DNA of 64,000 nt from Bradyrhizobium sp. SRL28 (lineage in GTDB: Bacteria; Pseudomonadota; Alphaproteobacteria; Rhizobiales; Xanthobacteraceae), in the NCBI RefSeq assembly GCF_018596315.1, contig NZ_JAHEAG010000005.1:310001-374000 (forward strand). The letters run 5' to 3'. The notes beneath the pieces were generated by a model, which saw only the letters and a list, made by a program, of their open reading frames with translations, was not told the origin of the DNA and searched no databases. This document shows positions 17,214 to 26,400 of the stretch, piece after piece. Made by a program: the position numbers and the translations under genes. Each line of letters starts with the position of its first letter. The stretch's first letter is position 1.

Positions 17214-17543
17214 ATGTCGCCCGATGCGTTGAATTCCCTGTTCGCCCTTTGCATCGGCTTTGCATTCGCGGGCGCGCTTGCCAGCGGCTATCAGGCGGTG
17301 GCGGCGCGGCCCGCCGGGTTCGGGTTGCTTGGCGAAGGCGTGGCGCCGAAGACGTTTGCGGCCGTGCCGTTTCTGGTTTTCGCCGCCCCCTTCATCATCA
17401 TGCGCAACACGCTGCGCGGCGTGCAGATCGAGCGCCGCCGCTTCGAATTCGTGATGATGGCGACCGTGCTATCAGGCTTCTGGAGCTTGATGTCCGGCAC
17501 GTTTTTCCTGATGACGCTGCGTGCCACCGGCGTGCTGGCCTGA
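17214..17543 (+). CDS. Small integral membrane protein (possibly DUF6949-like)
   Basis: 109 residues from ATG at 17214 after AAGGGGAAG. Three hydrophobic stretches are visible: LNSLFALCIGFAFAGALASG, AAVPFLVFAAPFIIMR and FVMMATVLSGFWSLMSGTFF. Similar short proteins occur in Bradyrhizobiaceae; the DUF number is from memory and uncertain. No function is known. A perfect palindrome lies 53 bases after the stop. Confidence 0.7.
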   Translation: MSPDALNSLFALCIGFAFAGALASGYQAVAARPAGFGLLGEGVAPKTFAAVPFLVFAAPFIIMRNTLRGVQIERRRFEFVMMATVLSGFWSLMSGTFFLMTLRATGVLA

Positions 17544-17596
17544 GGCTTTCGGCCTGCTCGCTTGATCCCGCGCCAGCGGCCGTGCCAAGGTCTCCG

Positions 17597-17640
17597 CTAG
17601 AGCCTTTTTCCGTTCTGATTGAATCAGAACGGAGCTCTAG
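17597..17640. terminator. Near-perfect palindrome, terminator-like
   Basis: CTAGAGC at the left pairs with GCTCTAG at the right. The core CCGTTCTGATT pairs with AATCAGAACGG, and CTTTTT lies in the left arm. It follows the small membrane protein gene and precedes the carbonic anhydrase gene. The CCGTTCTGATT...AATCAGAACGG core is a palindrome I recognise as frequent between genes in Rhizobiales, so it may be a dispersed element as well as a transcription end. Confidence 0.6.
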
Positions 17641-17719
17641 CCTTTTGTTTTGACGTGTTTTCTTCACGCGAACCGGGATCCACTTCGCTTGAAAACGCTC
17701 CGACGGAGACCTTTTTGCT

Positions 17720-18250
17720 ATGGCGATCTACGAACTCGACGGACAGGGGCCGGAACTCCCCGGAGACGGAAACTATTTCATCGCAGATACCGCTGTCGTG
17801 ATCGGCAAGGTGCGCCTTCTGAATTCGGCCAGCGTGTGGTTCGGCGCGGTGCTGCGCGGCGACAATGAATGGATCGAGATCGGCGAAGGCTCCAACGTGC
17901 AGGACAATTCCACCTGCCACACCGACCCGGGCTTTCCGCTCACGATCGGCAGCAACTGCACCGTCGGCCACAACGTTATCCTGCACGGTTGCACCCTTGA
18001 AGACGACGCGCTCGTCGGAATGGGCTCGATCGTCATGAATGGCGCGCGAATACGCCGCGGTAGCGTCGTCGGCGCAGGCTCGATCATTACCGAAGGCAAG
18101 GAGTATCCCGAATATTCCCTGATCATCGGCTCGCCTGCGCGCGTGATCCGGACGTTGACGCCGGAGCAGTCGACGGCGATGGGGCGTGCCGCGAAGTCCT
18201 ACGTACGGAACGGGCCACGATTCAAAAATGGACTGAAGAAGATCGGCTGA
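17720..18250 (+). CDS. Gamma-class carbonic anhydrase family protein
   Basis: 176 residues, the usual length. It is a left-handed beta-helix protein built of hexapeptide repeats (IGKVRL, IEIGEG, LTIGSN, VVGAGS, LIIGSP). The three zinc-binding histidines are visible in TCHTDPG, TVGHNVI and ILHGCTL. Family members trimerise and hydrate carbon dioxide or serve as metal-dependent acyl-transfer relatives (PaaY, CaiE, YrdA). The Arg of [19 protein letters not shown] is also conserved. Activity is likely but not proven from sequence. It is the last rightward gene before a leftward pair of small genes. Confidence 0.92.
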   Translation: MAIYELDGQGPELPGDGNYFIADTAVVIGKVRLLNSASVWFGAVLRGDNEWIEIGEGSNVQDNSTCHTDPGFPLTIGSNCTVGHNVILHGCTLEDDALVGMGSIVMNGARIRRGSVVGAGSIITEGKEYPEYSLIIGSPARVIRTLTPEQSTAMGRAAKSYVRNGPRFKNGLKKIG

Positions 18251-18272
18251 AGCCGGAAGCCTGCTTTCCGCC

Positions 18273-18446
18273 TCAGCTGCCTTCGCTCTCGTTCGCCTCG
18301 CTGGCGCCGGCGACCTTTTCATGGCCGGCGGCCCAGAGCGCATGTTGCTCGCTGCCATCGCGATACGGATTGGCTTCCGCCGGAATGTTCTGGCGTGCGG
18401 CGCGCTGGCCTTGCTCGAAAGGGTCGGGGTCTGGGTCGGAATTCAT
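18273..18446 (-). CDS. RMF/CrpP-like small protein
   Basis: 57 residues starting on an ATGA overlap with the upstream gene, so translation is coupled. The central sequence FEQGQRAARQNIPAEANPYR, continuing DGSEQHALWAAGHEKVAGA, fits the ribosome modulation factor pattern (G-x2-A-x2-G-x5-NPY-x4-R/H-x2-W-x2-G). RMF in E. coli dimerises ribosomes in stationary phase, whereas CrpP-like relatives have been linked to other roles. The N-terminus is acidic (MNSDPDPDPFE) instead of basic as in E. coli RMF, so ribosome binding is not assured. The gene is too short to be found by size filters. Confidence 0.72.
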   Translation of the reverse strand: MNSDPDPDPFEQGQRAARQNIPAEANPYRDGSEQHALWAAGHEKVAGASEANESEGS

Positions 18447-18670
18447 GATGGCGTCTTTCCGGTTCTCGATCTTGCCTTCTTCGGCGTCGCACCCTTCGAA
18501 AGCCCCGCACTTTTCCGCAGCGCGTCCTTGAGGTCGATGGGAATGCCGTGCTTCTTGAGCAGGTCCGCAAAGGCTTCGTCGGCCAATTCCTGAAACGTCC
18601 CCATTCGATCGCGTGCAAGCTGGTTGAGCTTGTCGAGCGTGTCGTCGTCGAAGGCGATCAATTTGCGCAA
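18443..18670 (-). CDS. Small protein of unknown function with a ribbon-helix-helix-like N-terminus
   Basis: 75 residues if started at the TTG at 18670 (GGAG ten bases upstream); a TTG at 18742 would give 99 residues. The N-terminal half, FDDDTLDKLNQLARDR followed by ELADEAFADLLKKHG, looks like a short beta strand and two helices, as in ribbon-helix-helix or antitoxin-like proteins. The C-terminus is basic and disordered (TPKKARSRTGKT). Its stop overlaps the start of the RMF-like gene (ATGA). DNA or nucleic-acid binding is possible but not established. Confidence 0.65.
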   Translation of the reverse strand: MRKLIAFDDDTLDKLNQLARDRMGTFQELADEAFADLLKKHGIPIDLKDALRKSAGLSKGATPKKARSRTGKTPS

Positions 18671-18781
18671 GCGTGACCACTCCGAACCGTCGAGCGGATG
18701 TAAATGAATGATCGGGAGGCGGAATCGTTCCGGCAGGAACAAGGGCCGGGGGCCGTCGTTGCTCCGAAAAGGAGATTTCCG

Positions 18782-19228
18782 ATGAAACTGGTATCTGCAG
18801 CCGCCGCGTTTGCGGCAATCACAATCCTGATATCCCCGGTCGCTTCGTTTGCTCAGAGCGCAGGCGGATCCGCGGGCGGATCATCTGCCGGCAGTAGCAG
18901 CGGTAGCGCCGCTGGCTCGCCGAGCGCGGGCTCTGCCGGTGCGGGCTCGCAAGGCATCAGCGGCGTGCCCCCGGGGCCCGCGGCCCCCGGCGGATTGAAC
19001 AATGCCGGCGAGGACCCAAGTGGCGCGGCGAACTCGGTAAGGCGTGCGTCGCCGCCCGCGCCAGGCACGAACACCGCGGGTACGGCGCAGTCGTCGGGCG
19101 GCGGCGTCAACACTGGCAGCGGCGTAACGACCGGTTCAGCGAGATCGCAGACGAGCGGCGACATCGAGGTCAACAAGGAGAACAAGGAGGTCGATCGTAA
19201 GATCAAGAGCATCTGCCGCGGCTGCTGA
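18782..19228 (+). CDS. Secreted Gly/Ser-rich low-complexity protein
   Basis: 148 residues after a strong AAAAGGAG site. A Sec signal peptide (MKLVSAAAAFAAITILISPV ending in ASFAQS) is followed by about 100 residues of Gly, Ser, Ala and Pro with SAGGSAGG-type repeats. A short charged tail (DIEVNKENKEVDRKIKSICR) ends in Cys-Arg-Gly-Cys. Its position upstream of a second secreted Gly-rich gene and a giant adhesin suggests an extracellular or envelope role. Function unknown. Confidence 0.72.
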   Translation: MKLVSAAAAFAAITILISPVASFAQSAGGSAGGSSAGSSSGSAAGSPSAGSAGAGSQGISGVPPGPAAPGGLNNAGEDPSGAANSVRRASPPAPGTNTAGTAQSSGGGVNTGSGVTTGSARSQTSGDIEVNKENKEVDRKIKSICRGC

Positions 19229-19380
19229 TATCTTCCTCCCGCGCGATGTCCGGTCGCGCAGATGTGAGCAAAATTGCCCCGCCACCTTCGTGAAGTCGTC
19301 CTAGAGTTGCTCCGGGATCTCTGAGGATCCGACGCCGAAAGCGTCGAGCGTTCGAAACGCAAGATCATGGAGGTTAGGTG

Positions 19381-19977
19381 ATGTTACGCAAAATGATGAT
19401 CGCCTTGTTCGCATGCGCATCGGTCGCCATGCTGGCGCCGGACGTAGCTTCGGCTCGTAGTGGTTTTGGCGGCGGCGGTTTCCGCGGCGGCGGCGGGATT
19501 GGAATGGGTGGCGGCGGCTTCCGCGGCGGGGGGATTGGAATCGGCGGCGGCGGCTTCCGCGGCGGCGGAATTGGAATGGGCGGTGGCGGCTTCCGGGCCG
19601 CCGCGATCGGCGGTGGCGGTTTCCGTGCAGCCGCGATCGGGGGCGGTGGTTTCCGTCCGGCCGCGATCGGGGGCGGTGGTTTCCGTGTGGCCGCTTTGCC
19701 GGCTGCCGGATTTCGGGGCGGCACCCTTGCCGTCAACCGTTTCCATGGCGGCTTCCACCGCGGTTTCCGGCATCACCGGAGATTTCCGTTTGCCGTGACG
19801 GCAATCGGACTAGGCTTGGGCTATGGCTACTACAACGACTATTATGATTACGGCTATCCGTATTACGGAGACTATGCGGATGCCTATTACTACGGCGATG
19901 GCGGCTGCTACATCGTTCGGCGGAGTGTGCTTACACCGTATGGCTGGCGCATCCGGCCCGTGCAGGTCTGCAGCTGA
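19381..19977 (+). CDS. Secreted glycine-rich repeat protein
   Basis: 198 residues from ATG at 19381 (GGAGG upstream; a GTG three bases earlier is an alternative). A signal peptide ends near DVASAR. Residues about 25-100 consist of GGGGFRGGGIGMG-type repeats and then degenerate to FRAAAIGGGG units. A basic His-rich stretch (FHGGFHRGFRHHRRFPF) and a Tyr/Asp-rich tail (YNDYYDYGYPYYGDY) follow, with two Cys near the C-terminus. Such proteins occur widely in rhizobia without known function; they may be surface or matrix proteins. It is in line with the Gly/Ser-rich gene upstream and the adhesin genes downstream. Confidence 0.78.
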   Translation: MLRKMMIALFACASVAMLAPDVASARSGFGGGGFRGGGGIGMGGGGFRGGGIGIGGGGFRGGGIGMGGGGFRAAAIGGGGFRAAAIGGGGFRPAAIGGGGFRVAALPAAGFRGGTLAVNRFHGGFHRGFRHHRRFPFAVTAIGLGLGYGYYNDYYDYGYPYYGDYADAYYYGDGGCYIVRRSVLTPYGWRIRPVQVCS

Positions 19978-20002
19978 ACCGGTGCAGACCGGACGAATAG
20001 CG

Positions 20003-20030
20003 CGGCCCCGGTGTTATTACACCGAGGCCG
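20003..20030 (+). terminator. Hairpin after the glycine-rich gene
   Basis: CGGCC-CGGTGT pairs with ACACCG-GGCCG with one mismatch on each arm around a TATT loop, 26 bases after the stop codon. Only a short T-poor stretch follows (TCATTGATATTG), so termination would be partial or factor-assisted. Confidence 0.45.
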
Positions 20031-20083
20031 TCATTGATATTGTTCGCTGATAGGACGTTTGCACCGCATGGGGGATGTTGAAC

Positions 20084-20236
20084 ATGCTCACAGCGCCCGC
20101 ATTGACGTTGATGTTTCTGCTTGTCGTGATTGGTCTCGGTACGGCGTTCGTCTGGATGTTCTGGGAGATCGAGCAGACGATGGCCCGGCTGCGTCGGATG
20201 TCGAGGCCACATCGCAACGGCGATCACCTCGGATAG
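20084..20236 (+). CDS. Small single-pass membrane protein (50 residues)
   Basis: The open frame starts at ATG 20084 with GGGGGA ten bases upstream and ends at TAG 20236. Residues 7-26 form one hydrophobic helix (LTLMFLLVVIGLGTAFVWMF), followed by an acidic-to-basic amphipathic tail (WEIEQTMARLRRMSRPHRNG). The helix and ribosome site argue for a real gene, although such short frames can occur by chance. It lies 219 bases before the adhesin start on the same strand. Function unknown. Confidence 0.5.
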   Translation: MLTAPALTLMFLLVVIGLGTAFVWMFWEIEQTMARLRRMSRPHRNGDHLG

Positions 20237-20455
20237 CCCGCCCGCACCGGCGCGCAGTCACGTGCCGCGCACAGCCAGCGGCTGCCGTCACTTCCATTGT
20301 CTGCAATTTTCCGAAAAATTGCGCTTGTTCTTTGATGCATCCTTAGATGGTTGCTGCGATGTTGAGTTCCGTGCATGGAACCGTGCATGTCCAACAAGAA
20401 ATTGTGGAGACGCGAAGCTTTGAAGTACGGCCGGTTCTAAGCGGATGGTGGTTCG

Positions 20456-23400
20456 ATGATCGTCTCATCCACGTCGTGTCTTTCGCCGGCCATCAAATCG
20501 TGCACCAGAGAGTTTCGAGCTTCCGTCAGCTTGATCGCGCTGTTGTGGGGCTTGGGCTGCGCACAGCCCGCGATTGCACAATCGCTGCCGACCGGCGGAA
20601 CGGTAGCGAGCGGGAATGTTGCGATCGGCTCGACGTCGCCGACCAGCCTCACAATCAGCCAATCGAGCCGCACCGGGATCGTCAACTGGTCGAGCTTTTC
20701 AATCGGGCAAGGCAATCAGGTTCAGTTCAATAACGGCAGCGGCGCGACGCTCAACCGCGTGACCGGCAACGTGCCGTCGTCGATCAACGGCGTCCTGTCG
20801 GCGACCGGCTCGGTCTACCTCGTCAATCCGTCGGGAGTGGTCGTCGGGCCGAGCGGGGAGATCAAGACCGGCGGCAGCTTCGTGGCCTCGACTCTCGATG
20901 TGAAGGATGCGGAGTTCCGCGTCGGAGGATCGCTGACCTTCAGCGGCAACAGCAACGCCTCGGTTGTCAATCTCGGCAAAATCGGCGCGTCCAAAGGCGA
21001 CGTCGTGCTGATCGCGCGGCAGGTTCGCAACGATGGTTCGCTGACGGCGCGCAACGGCACCGCCGCGATGGCGTCCGGCAGCGAGGTGGTGCTGAGCGAC
21101 GGCTCCCTCGGCAACGGCAAGGTGCTGGTGCGGCGTCCGGCGCAGGATGGCGAGGTCCGCAACAGCGGCGCGATCCGCGCCGCGGAAGTAGAATTGCGCG
21201 CCAATGGCGGCAACGTCTATGCGCTCGCCGGCAATACCGGGCAGGCCATCACCGCAACAGGTGTCGCCAGCAAGGGCGGACGAATTTTTCTCACGGCCGA
21301 GGGCGGTTCGGTCAACGTGACGCAGAAGGTCGTGGCGCGGCGCGTGCAAGCAAACGTGGCGCGCACGGCGATTACCAGCCCGCGCGGCGCGTTCAGCGGC
21401 GGAGACGTCGTTGTCAGCGGCGACAAGGTCGTGGTCGGCGGAACGATCGAGGCAAAGGGCAACGGCGGTGCCGGCGGCACCGTCGTGGTGACGGGCACGG
21501 ACATCACCTTAACGTCGGGCGCCGTGATCGACGCCAGCGGGACGTCGGGCGGCACCGTGCTGATCGGCGGCGACCGCGCCGGCGGAGCCGATGCTTCGTT
21601 GAAGTTCTTGCGGCAGACCATCGCCAATGCGCAGAATACGGCGATCGAGGCAGGCGCGACGATAACGGCCGACGGCACGTCCGGCGCCGGCGGCAATGTG
21701 GTGGTGTGGTCGGACGGCACGACGTCGTTTGCCGGCGCCATCAGCACCCAGGGTCTGCGCGGCGGCTTCATCGAGACCTCGGGGCATGTGTTCAACTTCA
21801 CCGGCGGCAGCGTCAATGCCGGCTACGGCGGTAGCTGGCTGCTCGATCCCGTGGATCTGACGATCGATGCGACGCTCGCCGGCACCATCGCGACTGCGCT
21901 GAACGGGGGCAGCAACGTCACCCAGCTGACGAGCGCGACCGGCAGCGGCGGCAACGGCGACATCACGGTGGCAAGCGGCATCAGCTGGTCGACCAGTGCA
22001 ACGCTGACGCTCAGCGCCTATCGCAACATCGCGGTCAACGCCAACATCACGAGCACCGGCGGCGGCGGTGTCGTGCTGCGTGCGGACAATGCGGGTACAG
22101 GCACCGGCACCGTGACTTTCGGCGGCGGCCAGGTATCGACGGCCGGAACGGTCTCGATCTTCTACAATCCGACCGGCAGCAACTCGACCGTCAACGCCAC
22201 CAAATACACGGCACCGACGCAGACCAACTTCGCTAGCAACGTCACCGGCGGCGCCACGCTCAAGACCACCATGCTGGTCAACACGGTCTATGACCTGCAG
22301 AATATAAACAACAACAAGGCCGGAACCTATGCGCTCGGCCGCGACATCGATGCCGGCATCACGTCCACCTGGAACGGCGGGGCCGGGTTCCAGCAGATCG
22401 GGGCCAGCAATACCTTCACCGGAAACTTGGACGGCCAGGGCCACACGATCTCGGGCCTCTTCATCAATCGTCCGTCAGACCAAAACGTCGGGCTGGTCGG
22501 CTATCTCGCCGCCGGCGCCACGGTAAGCAACGTTGGCGTCATCGGCGCGACCGTCACCGGCCATACCACTGTCGGCGCGATCGTCGGCGCCAACTACGGG
22601 GCGGTCAGCAATGTCTACTCGAGCGGATCGGTCACCGCGATCAGTGCCGGCGCCGGCGGTCTCGTCGGCTATAACTTTCAGACCCTGTCGAACGGCTATT
22701 CGAACAGCGCCGTGAGCGGAACGCTCTACGTCGGCGGCGCCGTCGGGCTGAACAATATCGCTGCTGGCCCTACCGCCGGCTCGATATCCCAGGTCTATGC
22801 GACGGGCGCCGTTACCGGCACGGGCGGCAGCCCGAGCTATGTCGGCGGGCTGGTCGGCTTCAACGGCAACTCAGTCACGGCGTCCTACTGGGACACCTAC
22901 ACGAGCGGGCAGACGTCCGGCATCGGCGGCAGCGGTCCGGGCAGCGTGACGGCCGTAACCAGCGATCCTGCACAGTCCGCCGCAGCCAATTACGCCTTCA
23001 AGCAGAGCGCCTATGGCAACTTCAGCTTTCCGGGGACGGGCTCGACCGGCTGGTTCATGATTAACGGCCAGACCCGGCCGTTCGGCCGCTGGGAATACCA
23101 GACAACCATCACCAACGCGCACCAGCTTCAGTTGATGGCGATGAATCTCGGCGCGAGCTACACGCTGGCGGGCAATATCGACCTCGGCTCCAGCCTGGCG
23201 GCCGTCGGCGGCAAATATCCCGGCATGTGGTCATCGGCGGGCTTCTCGCCGATCGGCAGCACCGCCACGAAATTCACCGGAGCGTTCAACGGCCAAGGGT
23301 ACACCATCGCGAACCTGACCATCAATCGGCCGACCACCGATGATGTCGGACTGTTTGGGTATGTCGGCGCGGGCGTAACGGTGCGGGACGCGGGTCTGCC

Positions 23401-26400
23401 GGGCGCCGCAGTGACCGGCAGGAACAATGTCGGCGCGCTGGCGGGCATCAACGCCGGGACCATCACGCGGTCCTATGCGACTGGTGTGGTGAACGGCACC
23501 GGCGGATATATCGGCGGGCTGGTCGGGTACAACTTTGGTACGGGCAGCAACGTCACGCAATCCTATGCCAGCGTGACGGTCGGCAGCCCCAACTTTTATG
23601 TCGGCGGGCTTGTCGGCTACAGTGAAGGCGCGATCGCGCAGGCCTACGCCGTCGGCGCGGTCAGCGGCCAGTACGCCGGAGGTCTTGCCGGCAACAATAG
23701 CGGCACCATCACCCAGGCCTACGCGGCCGGGGCGGTGAGCGGCTCTAACCTCGGCGGGCTGGTCGGCAATAACGGTGGCACGATCACCCAATCCTATTTT
23801 GACACGGTGACGACAGGCCAGATTGCCGCCATCGGAAACGGAACCATCAACGGCGGGATCGGCCTGACGACCAGCCAGATGCAGAATCCTGCCAACTACG
23901 CGACCACGTACGCCGGCTGGGACTTCGCCAACGTGTGGTCGGCGCCGAGCGCCGGCTATTATCCGCAGCTCTATGGCGTCAACTATGTCCTGCGCGTCGA
24001 TCCCGCCAATGCGTTGCGGACCTACGGCGATGCCAACCCGGCTTTCACCTATTCATACTACGGCCTGCACACGGGCGACACCTCAGCCATTCTCGGCGGC
24101 CTCTCGCTGTCGACGGCGGCAACGACGGCGTCCAATGTCGGCAGCTATGCGATCACAGCGGGCGGCACCGTCATCAGCACCACCGGGCAGGCCTATCGCC
24201 TGATCCAAACGCCTGCCGCGCTGACGGTGACGCCGCGCGCGATCACGGTCACGGCCGACGCCAAGAGCCGGGCCTATGGCGATGCCAATCCGGCGCTGAC
24301 CTGGCAGGTCGGCGGCGCGGGTCTGGTCAATGGCGATACGCTGTCGGGCGCGCTGGCGACATCGGCGACGACAGCCAGCAATGTCGGCACCTACGGCATC
24401 ACGCTGGCAGCCTCGTCCAACTACACGGTGTCTTCGTTTACTGGCGCCAATCTCACGGTCACGCCGCGAGCGATCACGGTGGCGGCCGATGCGAAGAGCC
24501 GCGCCTATGGCGATGCCAACCCGGCGCTGACCTGGCAGGTCGGCGGCGCGGGCCTGGTCAATGGAGACACGCTGTCGGGTGCGCTGGCGACGTCGGCGAC
24601 GACAGCCAGCAACATCGGCGTCTACGGGATCACGCAAGGCACGCTGGCGGCCTCGACCAACTACACGATGTCTTCATTCACAGGCGCCAATCTCACCGTC
24701 ACGCCACGCGCCATCACCGTGACGGCTGATGCCAAGAGCCGTGCTTATGGCGATGCCAATCTGGCGCTGACCTGGCAGGTCTCGGGCTCCGGCCTGGTCA
24801 ACGGCGACAGCCTCTCCGGCGCGCTCGCCACCGCCGCCACCGTGACGAGCAACGTCGGCACCTACGGCATCAGCCAGGGCACGCTGGCAGCGTCGTCCAA
24901 CTATGCGCTGAGCTATACCGGCAACAATCTCACCGTCACGCCACGCGCCATCAACGTGACGGCCGACGCCAAGAGCCGCGCCTATGGCGATGCCAATCCG
25001 GCTCTGACGTATCAGGTCAGCGGTGCGGGCCTTGCCAATGGCGACACATTGTCGGGCGTGCTGGCGACATCAGCGACCACGGCAAGCAATGTCGGCGTTT
25101 ACGGAATCACGCAAGGAACGCTGGCAGCCTCGACCAACTACGCGCTGAACTATACCAGCGCCAACCTGACCGTCGGCCAGCGCGCGATCACCGTGACGGC
25201 CGACGCCAAGAGCCGTGCCTATGGCGATGCCAATCCAGCGTTGACCTATCAGGTAGGCGGCGCGGGTCTGGTCAACGGCGATACGCTGTCGGGCGCGCTG
25301 GCGACATCGGCGACGACAGCCAGCAACGTCGGCACCTACGGGATCGGGCAGGGCACGCTCACGGCCTCCGGCAACTATGCTTTGAACTATACGAGCGCCA
25401 ACCTGACCGTCGGCCAGCGCGCGGTCACCGTGACGGCGGATGCCAAGAGCCGCGCCTATGGCGATGCCAATCCGGCGTTGACCTATCAGGTCGGCGGCTC
25501 GGGCCTCGTCAACGGCGACAGCCTGTCAGGTGCGCTGGCGACGTCAGCGACGACAGCCAGCAATGTCGGCGTCTATGGCATCACGCAAGGCACGCTCGCG
25601 GTCTCGGGCAACTACGCGCTGAACTACACGAGCGCCAACCTGACCGTCGGCCAGCGCGCGATCACGGTGACGGCCGATGCCAAGGGCCGCGCCTACGGTG
25701 ATGTCAATCCAGCGCTGACCTATCAGGTCGGCGGTTCGGGCCTCGTCAATGGCGACACGCTGTCGGGAGCGCTGGCGACGTCAGCGACGACAGCCAGTAA
25801 TGTCGGCGTCTACGGCATCGGACAGGGCACGCTGACGGCCTCGGGTAACTACGCGCTGAACTATACCGGCGCCAACCTCACCGTCAGCCAGCGCGCGATC
25901 ACGGTGACAGCCGATGCGAAGAGCCGGGCTTATGGCGATGTCAATCCTGCACTGACCTATCAGGTTGGCGGTTCTGGCTTGGTCAACGGCGACAGTCTGT
26001 CGGGAGCGCTGGCGACGTCGGCGACCGCGGCCAGCAATGTCGGCACCTATGGAATCGGGCAGGGCACGCTCGCGGCCTCGGGCAACTATGCGCTGAATTA
26101 TGCGAGTGCTGATCTGACCGTCACCCAGCGGGCGATCACCGTCACGGCCGACGCGAAGAGCCGCGCCTATGGCGACACAAACCCAGCGCTGACCTATCAG
26201 GTCAGCGGCTCGGGTCTGGTCAATGGCGATACGTTGTCAGGTGCGCTGGCGACATCGGCGACCGCGGCCAGCAATGTCGGCACCTACGTGATCGGACAGG
26301 GGACGCTGGTGGCCTCGGGCAACTACGCTCTGAACTACACTGGCGACAACCTCACCGTCACCCAGCGAGCGATCACGGTGACGGCCGACGCGAAGAGCCG

